A program made the translations under genes and the position numbers. DNA of 64,000 nucleotides from Nageia nagi (lineage: Eukaryota > Pinophyta), in the NCBI GenBank assembly GCA_050084985.1, contig JBITNC010000001.1, positions 78,492,001 through 78,556,000 of the forward strand, in the 5' to 3' direction. Positions 46,972-58,823 of the stretch are shown here, in pieces. The number at the start of each line of letters is the position of its first letter. Within the stretch, counting starts at the first letter, position 1. The notes below the pieces were generated by a model. It searched no databases. It had not been told where the DNA came from and saw only the letters and a program-made list of their open reading frames with translations.

Positions 46972-47430
46972 TGTTAGAATTTGTAATGAAATATTGTGAA
47001 TATCTAAACTCCTTGTAAATTCAATTAATCACTTAAAGGATATGTATATACCTTAAGGGATTAATTGAATTCTTTATTATGTAGACTTTGACATTACCAT
47101 GTGGTTAGTTGGTAGGTTAAAGTTAGGTGATACATTTATTGTAACCCTAACCTTACCCTTGGGTTAAAGGGAGGTTAGGGAGGTGCTCTCAAGCTATAAA
47201 TAGAGGGCCTCTCCTCTTGTAACATAACTAAGTTTTTGGAGTAAGATTACTCTACTAGTTGTGTAGGAGAGGAAGAGAATTGTTGTAAGAGGTGCATAGA
47301 TTGAGAATTGAGAACTAGTTGTGGATGTACTCCCAAGGAGGGAGGAACCACATTATATTTGTGTTATCTTGTGTATGATTGAGTTTCCTAGTCTTGGACC
47401 TTGAGGATTAGAGTAGGTCTAAATCCTTCA
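46972..47430 (+). repeat. 3' LTR of copia element 2
   Basis: 459 bp, identical to the 5' LTR except at five positions. Followed by the ATAAA target duplication at 47431-47435. Confidence 0.96.
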
Positions 47431-47435
47431 ATAAA

Positions 47436-49560
47436 GTCATTAACCTTTGTTATATAGTCAATTGTAAACAAATTTAATTATGTGTAAATTATATACAAGG
47501 TAGATAACCCTTGATATTCATGTAAGATATTATGAAAAGTCAATATCTAAGTATGTTTTATCTCATCTAATTCTTATGTTTAATGAATCTAATAAAATTT
47601 ATGAGATTATTTTGAAATAAATTATGTCTTGAAAGGTTAATTAAGATATTTAAACAAGAATCCTAATATGTTAAATTTATTTAGAAATATTAAAATAATT
47701 ACAATATCACTATCGTGAATTAAGGAATCATATTATGGCACATGAATAGCTTGACATTGAAAGGGAATCTCCCTTGTAATAATCAGTATAAGGATTTAGA
47801 GGGAATAAATATTTAATAACTCATTCAGATAATTAATTTATGGTGTTGTATTCAAGAAAATAGACGTCCATGAAATGACAAAATGACAAAGGCATTAGTT
47901 ACTTACATAACCCTAGAATCATTTAAATAGGATGGTAATGCTTTAGCTTAAATAAAATTTTAGGGTTTAGGTGATCTTACAAGGAAAACTAATCAAGAAG
48001 TTCAAACCATAGAAGGTAAATAAAAGGTAAAGGATAGCTCAAACCAATATTAGAATTTGATCAAAGGATATGATGAGCATACAAATAAATTAATTAATCA
48101 AAGTAAGAGTTAAGAACTATGGGTTGACAAATGATTAGGATAATGATATATAAAGAAAACTTATTCAAACCCTTGTTGTCATAAGTTTGCTAAAAGATAA
48201 CCAAAATATATTCCTCAAGTATGTTATCCTCTATGTCGTACTCCTTTGCTAGAAGTACTAGCTTTTAGAAACATCTCAATGCTTTTTATTACTCTCTAGC
48301 ATGTGATGTACTTTTAAAGTAATATTCTTTGTGTCACATTATGCATATGGGATATTTATAGTAAAGTATTATTGTATATTTTTTGATGGATTCATGAATA
48401 AGCTTGTTTGAAACTTCTTGTGCATGTTTGATGTATTTATTACTTTAGTTTATCAAACATGATTAATAATGTGAAAAGGGATTAGTTTACAATTAATTAG
48501 ATTATAAGAACATCCTACTACTTGATTCAAGCATGAAACCTAGAAGATCTAATAATTTGTCTAGGATTAGTTATTTTTAGGAATGTTAGCATGGGGATGG
48601 TTTTCTTTATAATATTGCTTAAAATTTATTAAACTAAACAAACCACTTAAGGGTATTATTATAATACCCATGGCTCCCTAAGATATGGGCATGGGCATGT
48701 TAGACATCATGGTGAACTTAGCTGATAGATATAGGTAGGCTAGTGTCTCATACCTTTGATAGGATGTTAAATGAGGGTAGCAATTGATAAAATAATAATT
48801 ACTAGGTGAGGGTAACTAGTATTCATTATTCTATAGTTAAGTAAATAGGAGTATGATGATTATTCCATAGGAAATGATGCTTACCTATTTCATATGAAGG
48901 ATTTCCTAGGACAATCTATATACAACTATGAATTAAAGGGCTACCATTAGGGAAATATGTATAACCTTATGGAAGAATATTCTCTTAGATGATATGGGCC
49001 CCAAGAAGAAAATCATTACATTATAACCAAAATGCTTGTTGCACGATTTGTGAACAAAAATGGTGGGATCACCTATGTGGCATCTTCAAATGAGGTGAGC
49101 ATTGAGAAGTAAAGACCAAAAGGATTTTGATCAAGGTTGGTTAATCTAAATTTAACCAATCTTTTCATGTGGGTGCTAACTAGTTAGTAGTGTTAACATG
49201 CTTATTTGGATCACCTTTTCCATTCATATACCATTCAAGTGTTTAAATTAAGTAAAAAATAGGTATAAAATTTTAGGGTTTTGTGAAGTTGGGAATAGGT
49301 TAAGCATTACATGAGATTAGATTTTGATGATCCTTCATTAATATAATAATAAATCTTAATTCCATCATTCAATGTTACCTTATTTCATGTTGGTAGATAG
49401 CATAAGAATTCTAGACATGAGGATCATTACAAGCTCTACACCAATCCTTATTAGAAAGATAAATGTATACATCAACAAACATATATACTCTATTTATCCT
49501 AGGTAGATCCCTTTGTTATGGTTGATCTCTAATAAGATAGGGATACCTCTTTTGTTAACC
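47436..49560. other. AT-rich sequence, no gene seen
   Basis: No reading frame or repeat is recognised. It may include the untranslated part of gypsy F, whose gag follows on the minus strand. Confidence 0.45.
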
Positions 49561-50378
49561 TCCATCATCCCTTTGTTAATAATAGTATCACCTCTAAGTC
49601 ACCATCTATTCATTTATCATATGATTTGATAGAGTCCTCTCTAGGATTTCTAATTTAACAATATTCATTTGATTTGTATTTTCTTGTTGATTATTGCTAC
49701 TAGAGATAGTTGTAGGAAGTGCTAATTAAGGAAAAGCTATAGGCAAGGTAAGTTGAAGTTACAATGTAGGCAAAGCAAGTTGAGGTTGTGGTTCCTAAAT
49801 TTGCAACTAGGGTAACTAAGGGATTTGAACTATATATGATGAAGGATAAATTTGCATTGAAGGTTGCATTAAATATGAGGGTGCATATGAGATAGGTGTG
49901 AATATTCTACTAGGATGTTTTCCTACTAAATGAGAGAAGCTTCATCTTGTAAAATAGCTTTATAAATATTCAAAAATTATTAAGTTCTAGTCATCTAAAT
50001 CCTTGAGGCTAAATTTGGAGTGAATCCTTTATGGTATAACATTAAAGGCATTGAAGGATGTGGCCTCATAGCTATATGCACTCTAGCCTAAAATTTACAA
50101 AATATAAGGTTAAATTTAGATACACTCTCCTAAGGGTGTCTTTGAATAATATTGAATTATGATATCAAGTAGTAGGGATCACCAACCTCATTATATTTGA
50201 GAATGAGGGATTCTACAAGTTGATCCCATGTAGATATGGAATTTGCCAAAAGTTTTTTGTACCAATCCAAAAACAATTTGTAGAGAGACATGGTAAGAAA
50301 TCTAAGCATCATATTTTCATTGACTATGTTATGTTTCTTAGACATATATGTAATATCCTAATAATATTCATAAATAGT
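49560..50378 (-). pseudogene. Ty3/gypsy F gag, 3' part (split by element C)
   Basis: On the minus strand 50345-50157 carries a clear gag core: 'MLRFLTMSLYKLFLDWYKKL', then 'STWDQLVESLILKY'. Lower coordinates (about 49920-49700) hold a Pro/Gln-rich linker typical of gag. Element C is inserted at the upstream side (50378/57071), where the rest of the gag continues. Confidence 0.75.
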
Positions 50379-51336
50379 TGTTTACAAATAAAATTGAGCA
50401 TGTAAATAAATAATTAAGCAAATATCTACAAACTCAATATTATCTGTATTTGAGCTACAGATAGCAATTTATTCTCACAAATGTTTACAAATAAAATTGA
50501 GCATGCAAATAAATAAATAGGTAAATATCTACAAACCCAATATATTTGTATTTGAACTAAAGATAGCAATTTATTATCGATAACGATGAACAAGATAACC
50601 GATTCAGAAATTTAAATGTAATTGTACCAAACAAGACTGTGATTTGTATACTTACCTCACGGAACATACCTGACAATAGAAGATGAAGATGTTGGTGATG
50701 TATTGATGATGAACTTCCCTTTAAAAACATAGTGACCTGTGAAGATGCAAAAAGAGGACCGCGGGTGGTCCGTTTTAGAGATAATAGAGCACGACGGTGT
50801 TCTTGGTTCATAAAGGAGCACTGGTAGCCTTCTTTTGATGATTTTTAACCTCTCAATCAAGTCCAAAACTTCAATACGGATGTCTCAGATAGAAGTGTGA
50901 TATCAGAATAGATCGTAGATGTCAGGATAGCTCACGTAAGGAAGCACACAAACCACAGCCTTGTAGGCGGTACCAAGAGATACCTTAAGGGGTAGCCACT
51001 TACAAGACCATATGCGGGATCATGTGTATCCTTGTTGTGTGGACTTACTATTAGATCCCTTATTTATATAGATAATAGATAATACAACCCATGGGTCAGC
51101 ATGCATCTACATAAATAAGGATAATTCACAATATTCAAGATAAACACACCAATAATAAGATAATTCATGCAATATTCAAGATAATCCATGCAATATTCAA
51201 GATAATCATTATAAAATTCATATTTAAGACAAACATTAATATTATCACTTTAATCCATTCAAGACATATATTTAGGCCAAGCATATTTCATTAATTTATT
51301 GATTTAAAAACATAAATTCATTTTTATGTGTTAACA
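50379..51336 (-). repeat. 3' LTR of element C (958 bp)
   Basis: Plus-strand ends are TGTTTACAAATAAAATTGAGC and TGTGTTAACA. The first 103 bp (50379-50481) are tandemly duplicated (second unit from 50482). A minus-strand TATATAAAT lies near 51068. It contains the dispersed palindrome at 50756-50771. Confidence 0.94.
50756..50771. repeat. Dispersed 16-bp near-palindrome (one of 13 or more copies)
   Basis: GGACCGCGGGTGGTCC in the C LTR. Consensus over all copies is GGACCGYRGGCGGTCC: arms of about 7 bp around a 2-bp centre. Other copies: 52861, 52914, 53710, 55514, 55545, 56492, 58225, 60829, 60883, 62005, 62036 and 62066. It stands out as a GC-rich word in AT-rich DNA. Confidence 0.85.
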
Positions 51337-51349
51337 GATGCCCCACTTT
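51337..51349 (-). other. Polypurine tract of element C
   Basis: The minus strand reads AAAGTGGGGCATC immediately before the 3' LTR. Element D has the same sequence at 58811-58823. Confidence 0.75.
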
Positions 51350-51719
51350 GGATGTGAAATCGAAAGAAGCATGAGGTGACTTGAGATTTTGCATTCAAAG
51401 TAAAACCACAACATCATAGCAAACAATTTTGATAAGCAATGATAAACATTAACCATTCTAATCTTAAAAAACATCATGATAAAGCTTATTAGTACTAAAT
51501 ATAGGTTGAGAAAACTCCCTTTTGATATTACCTTGGGCATGCTTACCCCTTGCATTTTGCTGTAGAAGGTGATAGTCTGATATATCTGATCATCTGATAA
51601 GCTGATAATCTTGTTGCAATACTGATGACCCATGACAACAAACTTGATAACACACATGACAATGACCAGATAGATGACTTGACCACACATGTCGATCGAA
51701 CAACAACTTGACAAGACCA

Positions 51720-51875
51720 CATCATAAGAAAAAACATGACAATGCATGACAACACACATGACCAACTCACAAGACAAGGCATGATAACACATAACAACAC
51801 ACATAACCAACTCATAAGACAAGACATGATAACACACATGACCAACTCACAAGACAAGACATGATAACCATAACC
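51720..51875. repeat. Tandem array a of element C
   Basis: Units of about 35-45 bp contain ACACACATGACCAACTCACAA and GACAAGACATGATA, about four copies. The counterpart in D is at about 59150-59260. Confidence 0.75.
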
Positions 51876-51885
51876 ACACACAGGG

Positions 51886-52364
51886 GAGAGCTAAGTTCCA
51901 CACAACCGAACCTTCACACCAAGAGGTGTACTATAGTTGCATAAGAACTGAACTCTGCAAAACAAGTGATAAGCTGATATGTGAGAGCTAAGTTCCACAC
52001 AACTAAGCCTTTGCACCAAGAGGTGTACTATAGTTGCATAAGAATTGAACTTTGCAAAACAAGTGATAAGCTGATATGTGAGAGCTAAGTTCCACACAAC
52101 TGAGCCTTCGCACCAAGAGGTGTACTGCAGTTGCAAAGAACTAAACTTCGCAAAACAAGTGATAAGATGATATGTGAGAGCTAAGTTCCACACAACTGAG
52201 CCTTCGCACCAAGAGGTGTACTGCAGTTGCATAAGAACTGAACTCCATAAAACAAGTGATAAGCTGATATGTGAGAGCTAAGTTCCACACAACTGAGCCT
52301 TCGCACCAAGAGGTGTACTGCAATTGCATAAGAACTGAACTCTGCAAAATAAGTGATAAACTGA
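51886..52364. repeat. Tandem array b of element C, 97-bp unit x5
   Basis: Units begin GAGAGCTAAGTTCCACACAA at 51886, 51983, 52080, 52176 and 52273. Each holds CACCAAGAGGTGTACT, itself a small inverted repeat. Long open minus-strand frames here are by-products of the repeat. Confidence 0.92.
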
Positions 52365-52650
52365 TGAAGCTGACACTCCACCAAGAGGCATGATAAATTG
52401 ATAATGGGAGCTGGAACTCCACTCATAAGCATGATAAGCTGATATCAGGAGTTGAAACTCCACTCATAGGCACATGATAAGCTGATATTAGGAGCTAAAA
52501 CTCCACTCATAGGCATATGATAAGCTGATAATGGGAGCTAGAACTCCACTCATAAGCATGATAAGCTTATCATGGGAGCTGGGACTCCACTCATAGGCAT
52601 GCTAAACTGGTAACAGGAGCTAGAACTCCACCCATAGACATGATAAGATG
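52365..52650. repeat. Tandem array c of element C, about 40-47 bp unit x6
   Basis: Units contain GGGAGCTGGAACTCCACTCATA and GCATGATAAGCTGATA. GGAG and CTCC pair around a short loop. Element D has the same array greatly expanded (59640-60630). Confidence 0.85.
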
Positions 52651-52859
52651 ATAATTTAGGTCTGCAAACATAAAACTCAAAGCAATATTCTCCTAGATAT
52701 AACATTCATCAAACACCTATGATGCACCCATGATACTTAGATAAGCTGATAATTTAGGTCTGCAAACACGAAACTCAAAGTAATATTCTCCTGGATATAT
52801 CATTCATCAAACACCTGTGATGCACCCATGATGCCTAGATGAGTTGATTTTCTAGGTAA

Positions 52860-53530
52860 AGGAATGCGGGTGGTCCTTTCTTACAGACTTAGAACACCAA
52901 CGACCTTAACCTAAGATCGTAGGCGGTCCTTTTCTTGAAGATTCATCGAAAACTGTGAAGATCAGGTCCCTACAAATCACCCTAGATTCCAAATTGATGC
53001 CTATTTGCTCGTCCACGTATGCCAAATACTCAAATCAAAATTCATCTTGAAATATGTGCCCTAACTTTTCTATAAAAGGGGCCCCACCCTTCCTCATTTG
53101 ATCACCCTATCATTTTCATAGCTGAGAGTATCCTAGAGCTTGAGAGACTAATTCAGAGAGGTTTAGCTGGTGATTTTGTCGCTATCACTAAGTGATTCTT
53201 TCTGTATTGCTACTGCACACTATGGCCCTACTGATCACACATTGAGATGGACACAGAGCTACCTTGGTGGCTGATTCTCCTATTGGTCATCAGGTACATT
53301 ACATTTCCTACCTTTTCCTTGCTATGCTTTTGCTTATTTTTAGATTTTAGCGCCTACATACTGGTTTTCCAAATTGCCCCTAGGGTTTTCCTATTGAATA
53401 CCCTAGCTAATCATTTTTCCCTTTTTATTCTATTTTTTGAATTTCTTGTATCATGGCTATACTATGCTCATTCGTACGAACCTGTACCTAAATTTTGTCA
53501 ACCTTTGTGCACAAGAAGCTTGATATACAT
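52860..53530 (+). pseudogene. Antisense promoter and first-exon relic in element C
   Basis: Homologous to 60830-61440 of element D. It has TATAAAAGG at 53071 and an ATG at 53222 followed by the same exon, but TGA ends it after seven codons (CGA in D copy 1). The splice donor position (CATCAG|GTACAT) is kept near 53295. The rest of the antisense gene is missing; the sequence changes to gag-side sequence after about 53530. Confidence 0.75.
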
Positions 53531-53846
53531 AAGATGATACTGATCACTGTATATGAGATAAAACTGAGCACCATGCCAAGAGGCCTGTAGAATGATTTAA
53601 GAACTGATATCTACCCCTAGAGATATCCAAAATAGTGACCTAGGAGCAGGAACTCCATACGGAGGGGGATCTAGTGACCTTCATTCAAACAAAAATAAAT
53701 CACAAAAGAGGACCGTAGGTGGTCTTCATTGATAGCTATGGAGTGCTAGCGCTCCTCTTTTTACATAAAAATAGATCCCCATTTCCTCTACCATAATGTT
53801 GGTTAGCGTGTATACCCTAATGTTAGTTTTGTTAGTATTAGTATGA

Positions 53847-56092
53847 TCATGGGTGCTCACCAAATGATATTTTGAAGCGCAACTCACCCTCGCTAGTGCT
53901 AGCTTCATGTTGATTTTTACACCATGGTGCCCCAGTGATAGTAGGGCTCTTTGTTGTATTTTCCTGTGCATACATTACTCCTGTGTTATGTTTGGGCATG
54001 GGGTTTTTGTAGATTCCCAAGTTTTTATTATCTGCATGCACAGGAGCTTTCCCTTTTATGTCAGGTTTTTCAAATGAGATTGCCTTTCTATCTACCAGAT
54101 CTTGGATGATATCTCTGAATTTTTTACATTCACATGTTTTGTGGCCATGAACTCTATGGTATTGGAAAAATCCTCCTGTAGTTTTAGTGGCTTGTTGGTT
54201 TACGGGTGGCAATTGAATTAGACCCTTCTTCACCAATAATTGCAACAACTCATTATGATCTTCTATGATTTTAGTGTATACTTGTGGAGTTGAAGGTTTG
54301 CTTGATTTTTGTTTGTGTTTTTCTTGTGTGATTATGTTGATTGTTGAAGTTTCCCTTTCTTCTTTTCTAAGCTTCCACAAACCAATTTTCATCATGTGTT
54401 GCTCTTTTCGATCACAGAATCGATCATTTCATAGAGGGGTTGGTCTAGATAGTTAAGGAATTCAAGCACCATCTCATCTCTAATGGAGTTTATCAACATG
54501 TGTTTTAGTTCTTTCTCATTCAAGTTTATGAATTTTGTAATTTTCTTCCATTCGGCTACAAACTTGCTAAATGGTTGATTTTCTTTCTGTTTCATTTTGG
54601 CAAGATCTATAATGAGTGGTTTTCTCTTTATGTTATATTGATATTGATCTATGAATTCACATTTTAGTTGCTCATAACTCTTGATGCTTTGATTTTCAAG
54701 TCCGTAGTACCAGTCGGATGCTTCTTTCCCTAAGCTAAGTGAAAAAAGTCTAGCTAACATATCAGAATCATGTTGATGTCTACAAGCTGCTTCTTCAAAG
54801 ATTACAATATGCATTCTCGGATCACTCCTACCATTATATTTGTCAAAATCTATGTCTTTCCCTTTCCAAATTTTACTTCTTAATCTTGGACAAAGGGGGT
54901 GACTTTCTTCTAGTTGTTCCTTCTCCTTTACTTCATTTAAATGTATTAGCTTTTTCAATTGTTAAGCCATGTTTGCTAATTGAGCTCTCATTTTATCTGA
55001 TTTTTCTTTTTCAATTTGTGTGATTGGACTATCCGTAGGTTGCTTATTTATGAAATCAAGATTTCTAGGTTCTTCCTCACTTTCATAATCAAGTATTCCA
55101 GGAGTAAATCTTCCTATTTGTTCTCTCCATTCATGAATCAATTGATTTTCTAGTCCTCCCATGATGACCTATCTTACACTCAATTGAGATTTCTGGTAAG
55201 ATTTTGTATTTGTTATTTTCTTTACCTCTATCTCTTTGATTTTCTTTTCTTTATCTGACCAAAAAGGGTAAGCATTAAGAAGTTTTTGTGCAATGGGGTC
55301 TGTTTCAAGTTCTATTTCTAACTCATTATCAGACTCATCATCAAACTCAATTATTTCATCATCTTCTTCTTCTAATGTTATTGGTTTATGATATGCGAAT
55401 GCCAAAGATGATGAAGAGGGTTCACAAACATTTTGTTTAACTATCTCAAGGGTAAAAGAGTTTTGATCATGATGGAGCATACAAAAGTTGATATGACTTT
55501 CCATGGTATAAACGGGCCGCGAGCGGTCTATTTTCATAGGGTTTAGATCGCGAGCAGTCCTATTATGATTGATTATGATGCTTGAAACAAAGATTGGTTC
55601 ACTAAGAAATGTTCTAAAGGAAAATCTGAGACCATTCATAGTTAAAAATTCATAGATTTTATGCAATGAATAAACTATGGTAGGATCTTCGAAGAACTTG
55701 TAGAATGCCCCAGAATGCTCTATGAATTTTTGTATCAATCTTAGTTTATTTTCAGTGAGGTTCATATCATTAGATTTTACCAAGCGATAAGGGACCAGCT
55801 GTGATTTGTTTTCCAAAGATGGAACTATATTTTCTAAGATTCCTCCTCCAAGGGTTTCATTATCCAAGCTATCATTATCTTCAGAATCACCATGATAGGA
55901 TTCCCCATCTAGAAGTTTATCTTTGATAATCCTAGGAGCACTTTCTTTGTTTATTCTAGCACTTTTCCTAGTTGGCTCTATTCCTTTCCATGTTTTTCTT
56001 TTTCTTTTATTTTATTCAGGTGATGATTGAACTAATGAAGGATAATCTGACAATTCATTTATATCTCTACCCATTGTTGAATCAGAAAGCAT
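53847..56092 (-). pseudogene. Gag of element C
   Basis: The frame starts at ATG 56092, 23 bases inside the right LTR. Internal stops are near 56015, 55169 and 54962; the frame changes at 54392-54395 and the gag then runs to 53847. Order: basic KRKRK stretch; acidic region near 55380-55280; retrotransposon gag domain at about 54850-54430 (LARLFSLSLGKEASDWYYGL, then IDQYQYN, 'FSKFVAEWKKI'); C-terminal CCHC-like region near 54160 (YHRVHGHKTCECKKFRD) whose first Cys is Phe. Two copies of the dispersed palindrome (55514 and 55545) lie within it. The gag is better kept than any pol in the window. Confidence 0.85.
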
Positions 56093-56100
56093 GTTTCACA

Positions 56101-56112
56101 TTGGGTTCACCA
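56101..56112 (-). other. Primer binding site of element C
   Basis: The minus strand reads TGGTGAACCCAA two bases after the 5' LTR. It starts TGG as required for a tRNA CCA end; I do not identify the tRNA. Confidence 0.65.
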
Positions 56113-56114
56113 AA

Positions 56115-57070
56115 TGTTTACAAATAAAATTGAGCGTGTAAATAAATAAATAAGCAAATATCTACAAACTCAATATTATTTGTATTTGAGCTACGGATAG
56201 CAATTTATTCTCACAAATGTTTACAAATAAAATTGAGCATGCAAATAAATAAATAGGTAAATATCTACAAACCCAATATATTTGTATTTGAACTAAAGAT
56301 AGTAATTTATTCTCGATAGCGATGAACAAGATAACCGATTTAGAAATTTAAATGTAATTGTACCAAACAAGACTGTGATTTGTATACTTACCTCACGAAA
56401 CATACCTGATAATAGAAGATGAAGATGTTGGCAATGTATTGATGATGAACTTCCCCTGAAAAATGTAGTGACCTGTGAAGATGCGAAAAGAGGACCACAG
56501 GCGGTCTATTTTAGAGATAATAGAGCATCGGTGGTGTTCTTGGTTCATAAAGGAGCACGGTGGCCTTCTTTTGATGATTTTTGACCTCTCAATCAAGTCC
56601 AGAACTTAATACGGATGTGTCAGATAGCAATGTGATATCAGAATAGATCATAGATGTCAAGATAGCTTGCGTAAGGAAGCACACAAACCACAGCCTTGTA
56701 GGCGGTACCAAGAGATACCTTAAGGGGTAGCCACTTACAAGACCATACATGGATCATGTGTATCCTTGTTGTGTGGACTTACTATTAGATCCCTTATTTA
56801 TATAGATAATAGATAATACAACCCATGGGTCAGCATGCATCTACATAAATAAGGATAATTCACAATATTCAAGATAAACACACCAATAATAAGATAATTC
56901 ATGCAATATTCAAGATAATCCATGCAATATTCAAGATAATCATTATAAAATTCATATTTAAGACAAACATTAATATTATCACTTTAATCCATTCAAGACA
57001 TATATTTAGGCCAAGCATATTTCATTAATTTATTGATTTAAAAACATAAATTCATTTTTATGTGTTAACA
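56115..57070 (-). repeat. 5' LTR of element C (956 bp)
   Basis: Matches 50379-51336. Differences are concentrated in the first ~570 bp (plus-strand order); the last ~390 bp are identical except for one small cluster near 56748. Followed by the ATAGT duplication. Confidence 0.94.
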
Positions 57071-57550
57071 ATAGTATTTCCATAACCATCCAAATTTTGT
57101 AAAGCTTTGGCAACTCACATTTGGATCTCATGGGGATTTGCAACTTGGAGAGCACCAAAAGCATTCCATTTTGTAATAAGAGGTTGAGATGTCTCTACCA
57201 TTTGAACAAGGAGATTGATAATATTCCTACATGTAAAAGGCTGAATAGTTTTCAACATAGTGAGGGTTAAAATATGAATAATACCTATAATAGATTTGAA
57301 TTTTTTGATTGGAGTTTTAATCTATCTTTTAGAGCTTTCAACACTAGGGAATTCTTTGGTTTTCCTAGTTTGTGACTATATTCTTATAATTAATAAAAAA
57401 CTAAAAGTAGTAAAACTTAAAAAACTTTTTTGGGTTCAATATTTTTATACATAAAATGAGTTTCAACCAAGAAAATTTTCCATCATGATTATGATAATCA
57501 TGAACAATTTGCAACAAGGTAGGAGATTGTCCCACTAGGTGTGCCAAAAA
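57071..57550 (-). pseudogene. Ty3/gypsy F gag, 5' part, with primer site
   Basis: Minus-strand frames include 'IQPFTCRNIINLLVQMVETS' and 'WNAFGALQVANPHEIQM', ending 'NLDGYGN' at the C insertion point, and continue at 50378 downward. Upstream, TGGCACACCTAGTGGG at 57546-57531 looks like the primer-site region common in plant gypsy elements. The LTR of F probably starts near 57555 and is itself interrupted by element D at 57954. Confidence 0.6.
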
Positions 57551-57554
57551 TAAT

Positions 57555-57954
57555 TGTAATATTATTAACTATGATGTGGTAATTTTCACACACATTTGCA
57601 TATCAAAGTCATAGATATAATTTTGATGAACTATTTCTAATATTAAAAATCTATCTCAAGAGAAGGTTGGTTCCTATTAAGATCATATTGGGATTTATGA
57701 AAGTAAGGGTGTAGAAAATAAACTTGCAGGACTAAAGCAAACTTAAAATGCTAGGTTAGTGGGTGTACACCGGCATAGGAATCCACTATAGTAGAATCCA
57801 ATTTGGTCAGATAGTTTGATTTTATAGCTAGTAAATAATATAAAACATTCCAAGTAATAATACTCTACAAGTGCTTTACAAATATAGATTAACTATTGAT
57901 AATCTCTTAGAATCTATGAAGTGAAAACAAACATGTCACATAACCATTTAATAA
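57555..57954 (-). repeat. Partial LTR of gypsy F, cut by element D
   Basis: Position next to the primer-like site and the TGTAATATT edge suggest an LTR end. No second copy is available for comparison. Confidence 0.35.
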
Positions 57955-58810
57955 TGTTTACAAATAAAATTGAATTTGCAAATAAACAAACAGAGAAATA
58001 TCTACAAACTCAATATTATCTGTATACTAGCTACGGATAGCGATTTATTCTAGATATCAATAAACAACATAACCAATTCAGCAGTGTACTTGTACCAACC
58101 AAGACTGTGATTCATGTACTTACCTCACAGAATGTACTTAACAATGAAGGATGTAGATGTTGGCGATGTAGTGATGATAAGCTACCTTTTCCACAACACC
58201 GTGACCTGCAAGGATGCGAAAAGAGGATCGCGGGTTGTCCATTTCAGTAGTATTAGAGCACCGGCGGTGTTCTTCCGTTCACAAAGGAGCACCGGTGGCC
58301 CTAGCTTGATAGCTTTGACCTCTCGATTAGGTCCAAATCTTTAGTACAGATATCTCAAATTTGTAGTGTAATATCAGAATTGATTGCATATGTCAGGAGA
58401 GCTCGCGTAAGGAAGCACACAAACCATATCCTTGTAGGTGGTACCAAGAGATACCTTAAGGGGTAGCCACTTACAAGACCATACGTGGGATCATGTGTAT
58501 CCTTGTTGTTGTGGACTTACTATTAGATCCTTTATTTATATAGATAATAGATAATACCGCCCATAGGTCAACATGCATCCACATAAATAAGGTTAATTCA
58601 CAAGATTTAAGATAAACACATCAATAAACAAGATAATTCATGCAATATTCAAGATAAACCATGCAATATTCAAGATAACCCATACAATATTCATATTCAA
58701 GCCAAACATTGATATTATCACCTTAATCCATTCAAGACATATGGTTAGGCCAAGCATATTTCATTAATTTATTGATTAAAAACATAAAATCATTTTTATG
58801 TGTTAACAGA
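57955..58810 (-). repeat. 3' LTR of element D (856 bp)
   Basis: Aligned to the C LTRs from TGTTTACAAATAAAATTGAA to TGTGTTAACA, but with a single copy of the ~103-bp first unit. Contains palindrome copies at 58225-58240 and 58256-58272. Confidence 0.92.
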
Positions 58811-58823
58811 TGCCCCACTTTGG
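58811..58823 (-). other. Polypurine tract of element D
   Basis: The minus strand reads AAAGTGGGGCATC next to the LTR, identical to element C. Confidence 0.75.

Larger units (their letters stand above)
38951..47430 (+). mobile_element. Ty1/copia LTR retrotransposon, element 2 (young, perfect TSD)
   Basis: This 8480-bp element has LTRs of 459 bp each and is flanked on both sides by ATAAA (38946-38950 and 47431-47435), a perfect 5-bp target duplication. The LTRs differ at five positions by my comparison (about 1.1%), so the insertion is far younger than element 1. The internal order is primer site, 2.9-kb leader with a captured PPR fragment, gag, protease, integrase, RT, RNase H, repeat zone and PPT. 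Despite its youth the coding region has 13 in-frame stops. It is the same family as element 1, with diverged LTRs. Confidence 0.96.
50379..57070 (-). mobile_element. LTR retrotransposon C: gag only, no pol
   Basis: This 6692-bp element has LTRs 50379-51336 and 56115-57070 and a perfect ATAGT target duplication (50374-50378 and 57071-57075). Orientation is minus: primer site next to the right LTR, PPT next to the left LTR. Internally, from the right, it holds gag (56092-53847), then a relic of an antisense promoter/exon, then three tandem arrays. No protease, RT or integrase motif is seen in the internal 4.8 kb, so it must have moved with proteins from elsewhere. Tat-lineage Ty3/gypsy elements are known for 3' tandem repeats and antisense extra ORFs; assignment of C to that lineage is inference. 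Confidence 0.9.

Noticed and set aside
51331-52463. Long minus-strand open frames rich in Cys, Val and Ser across the arrays
   Set aside because: They arise from repeat units lacking stops, overlap in several frames, and have no family resemblance.
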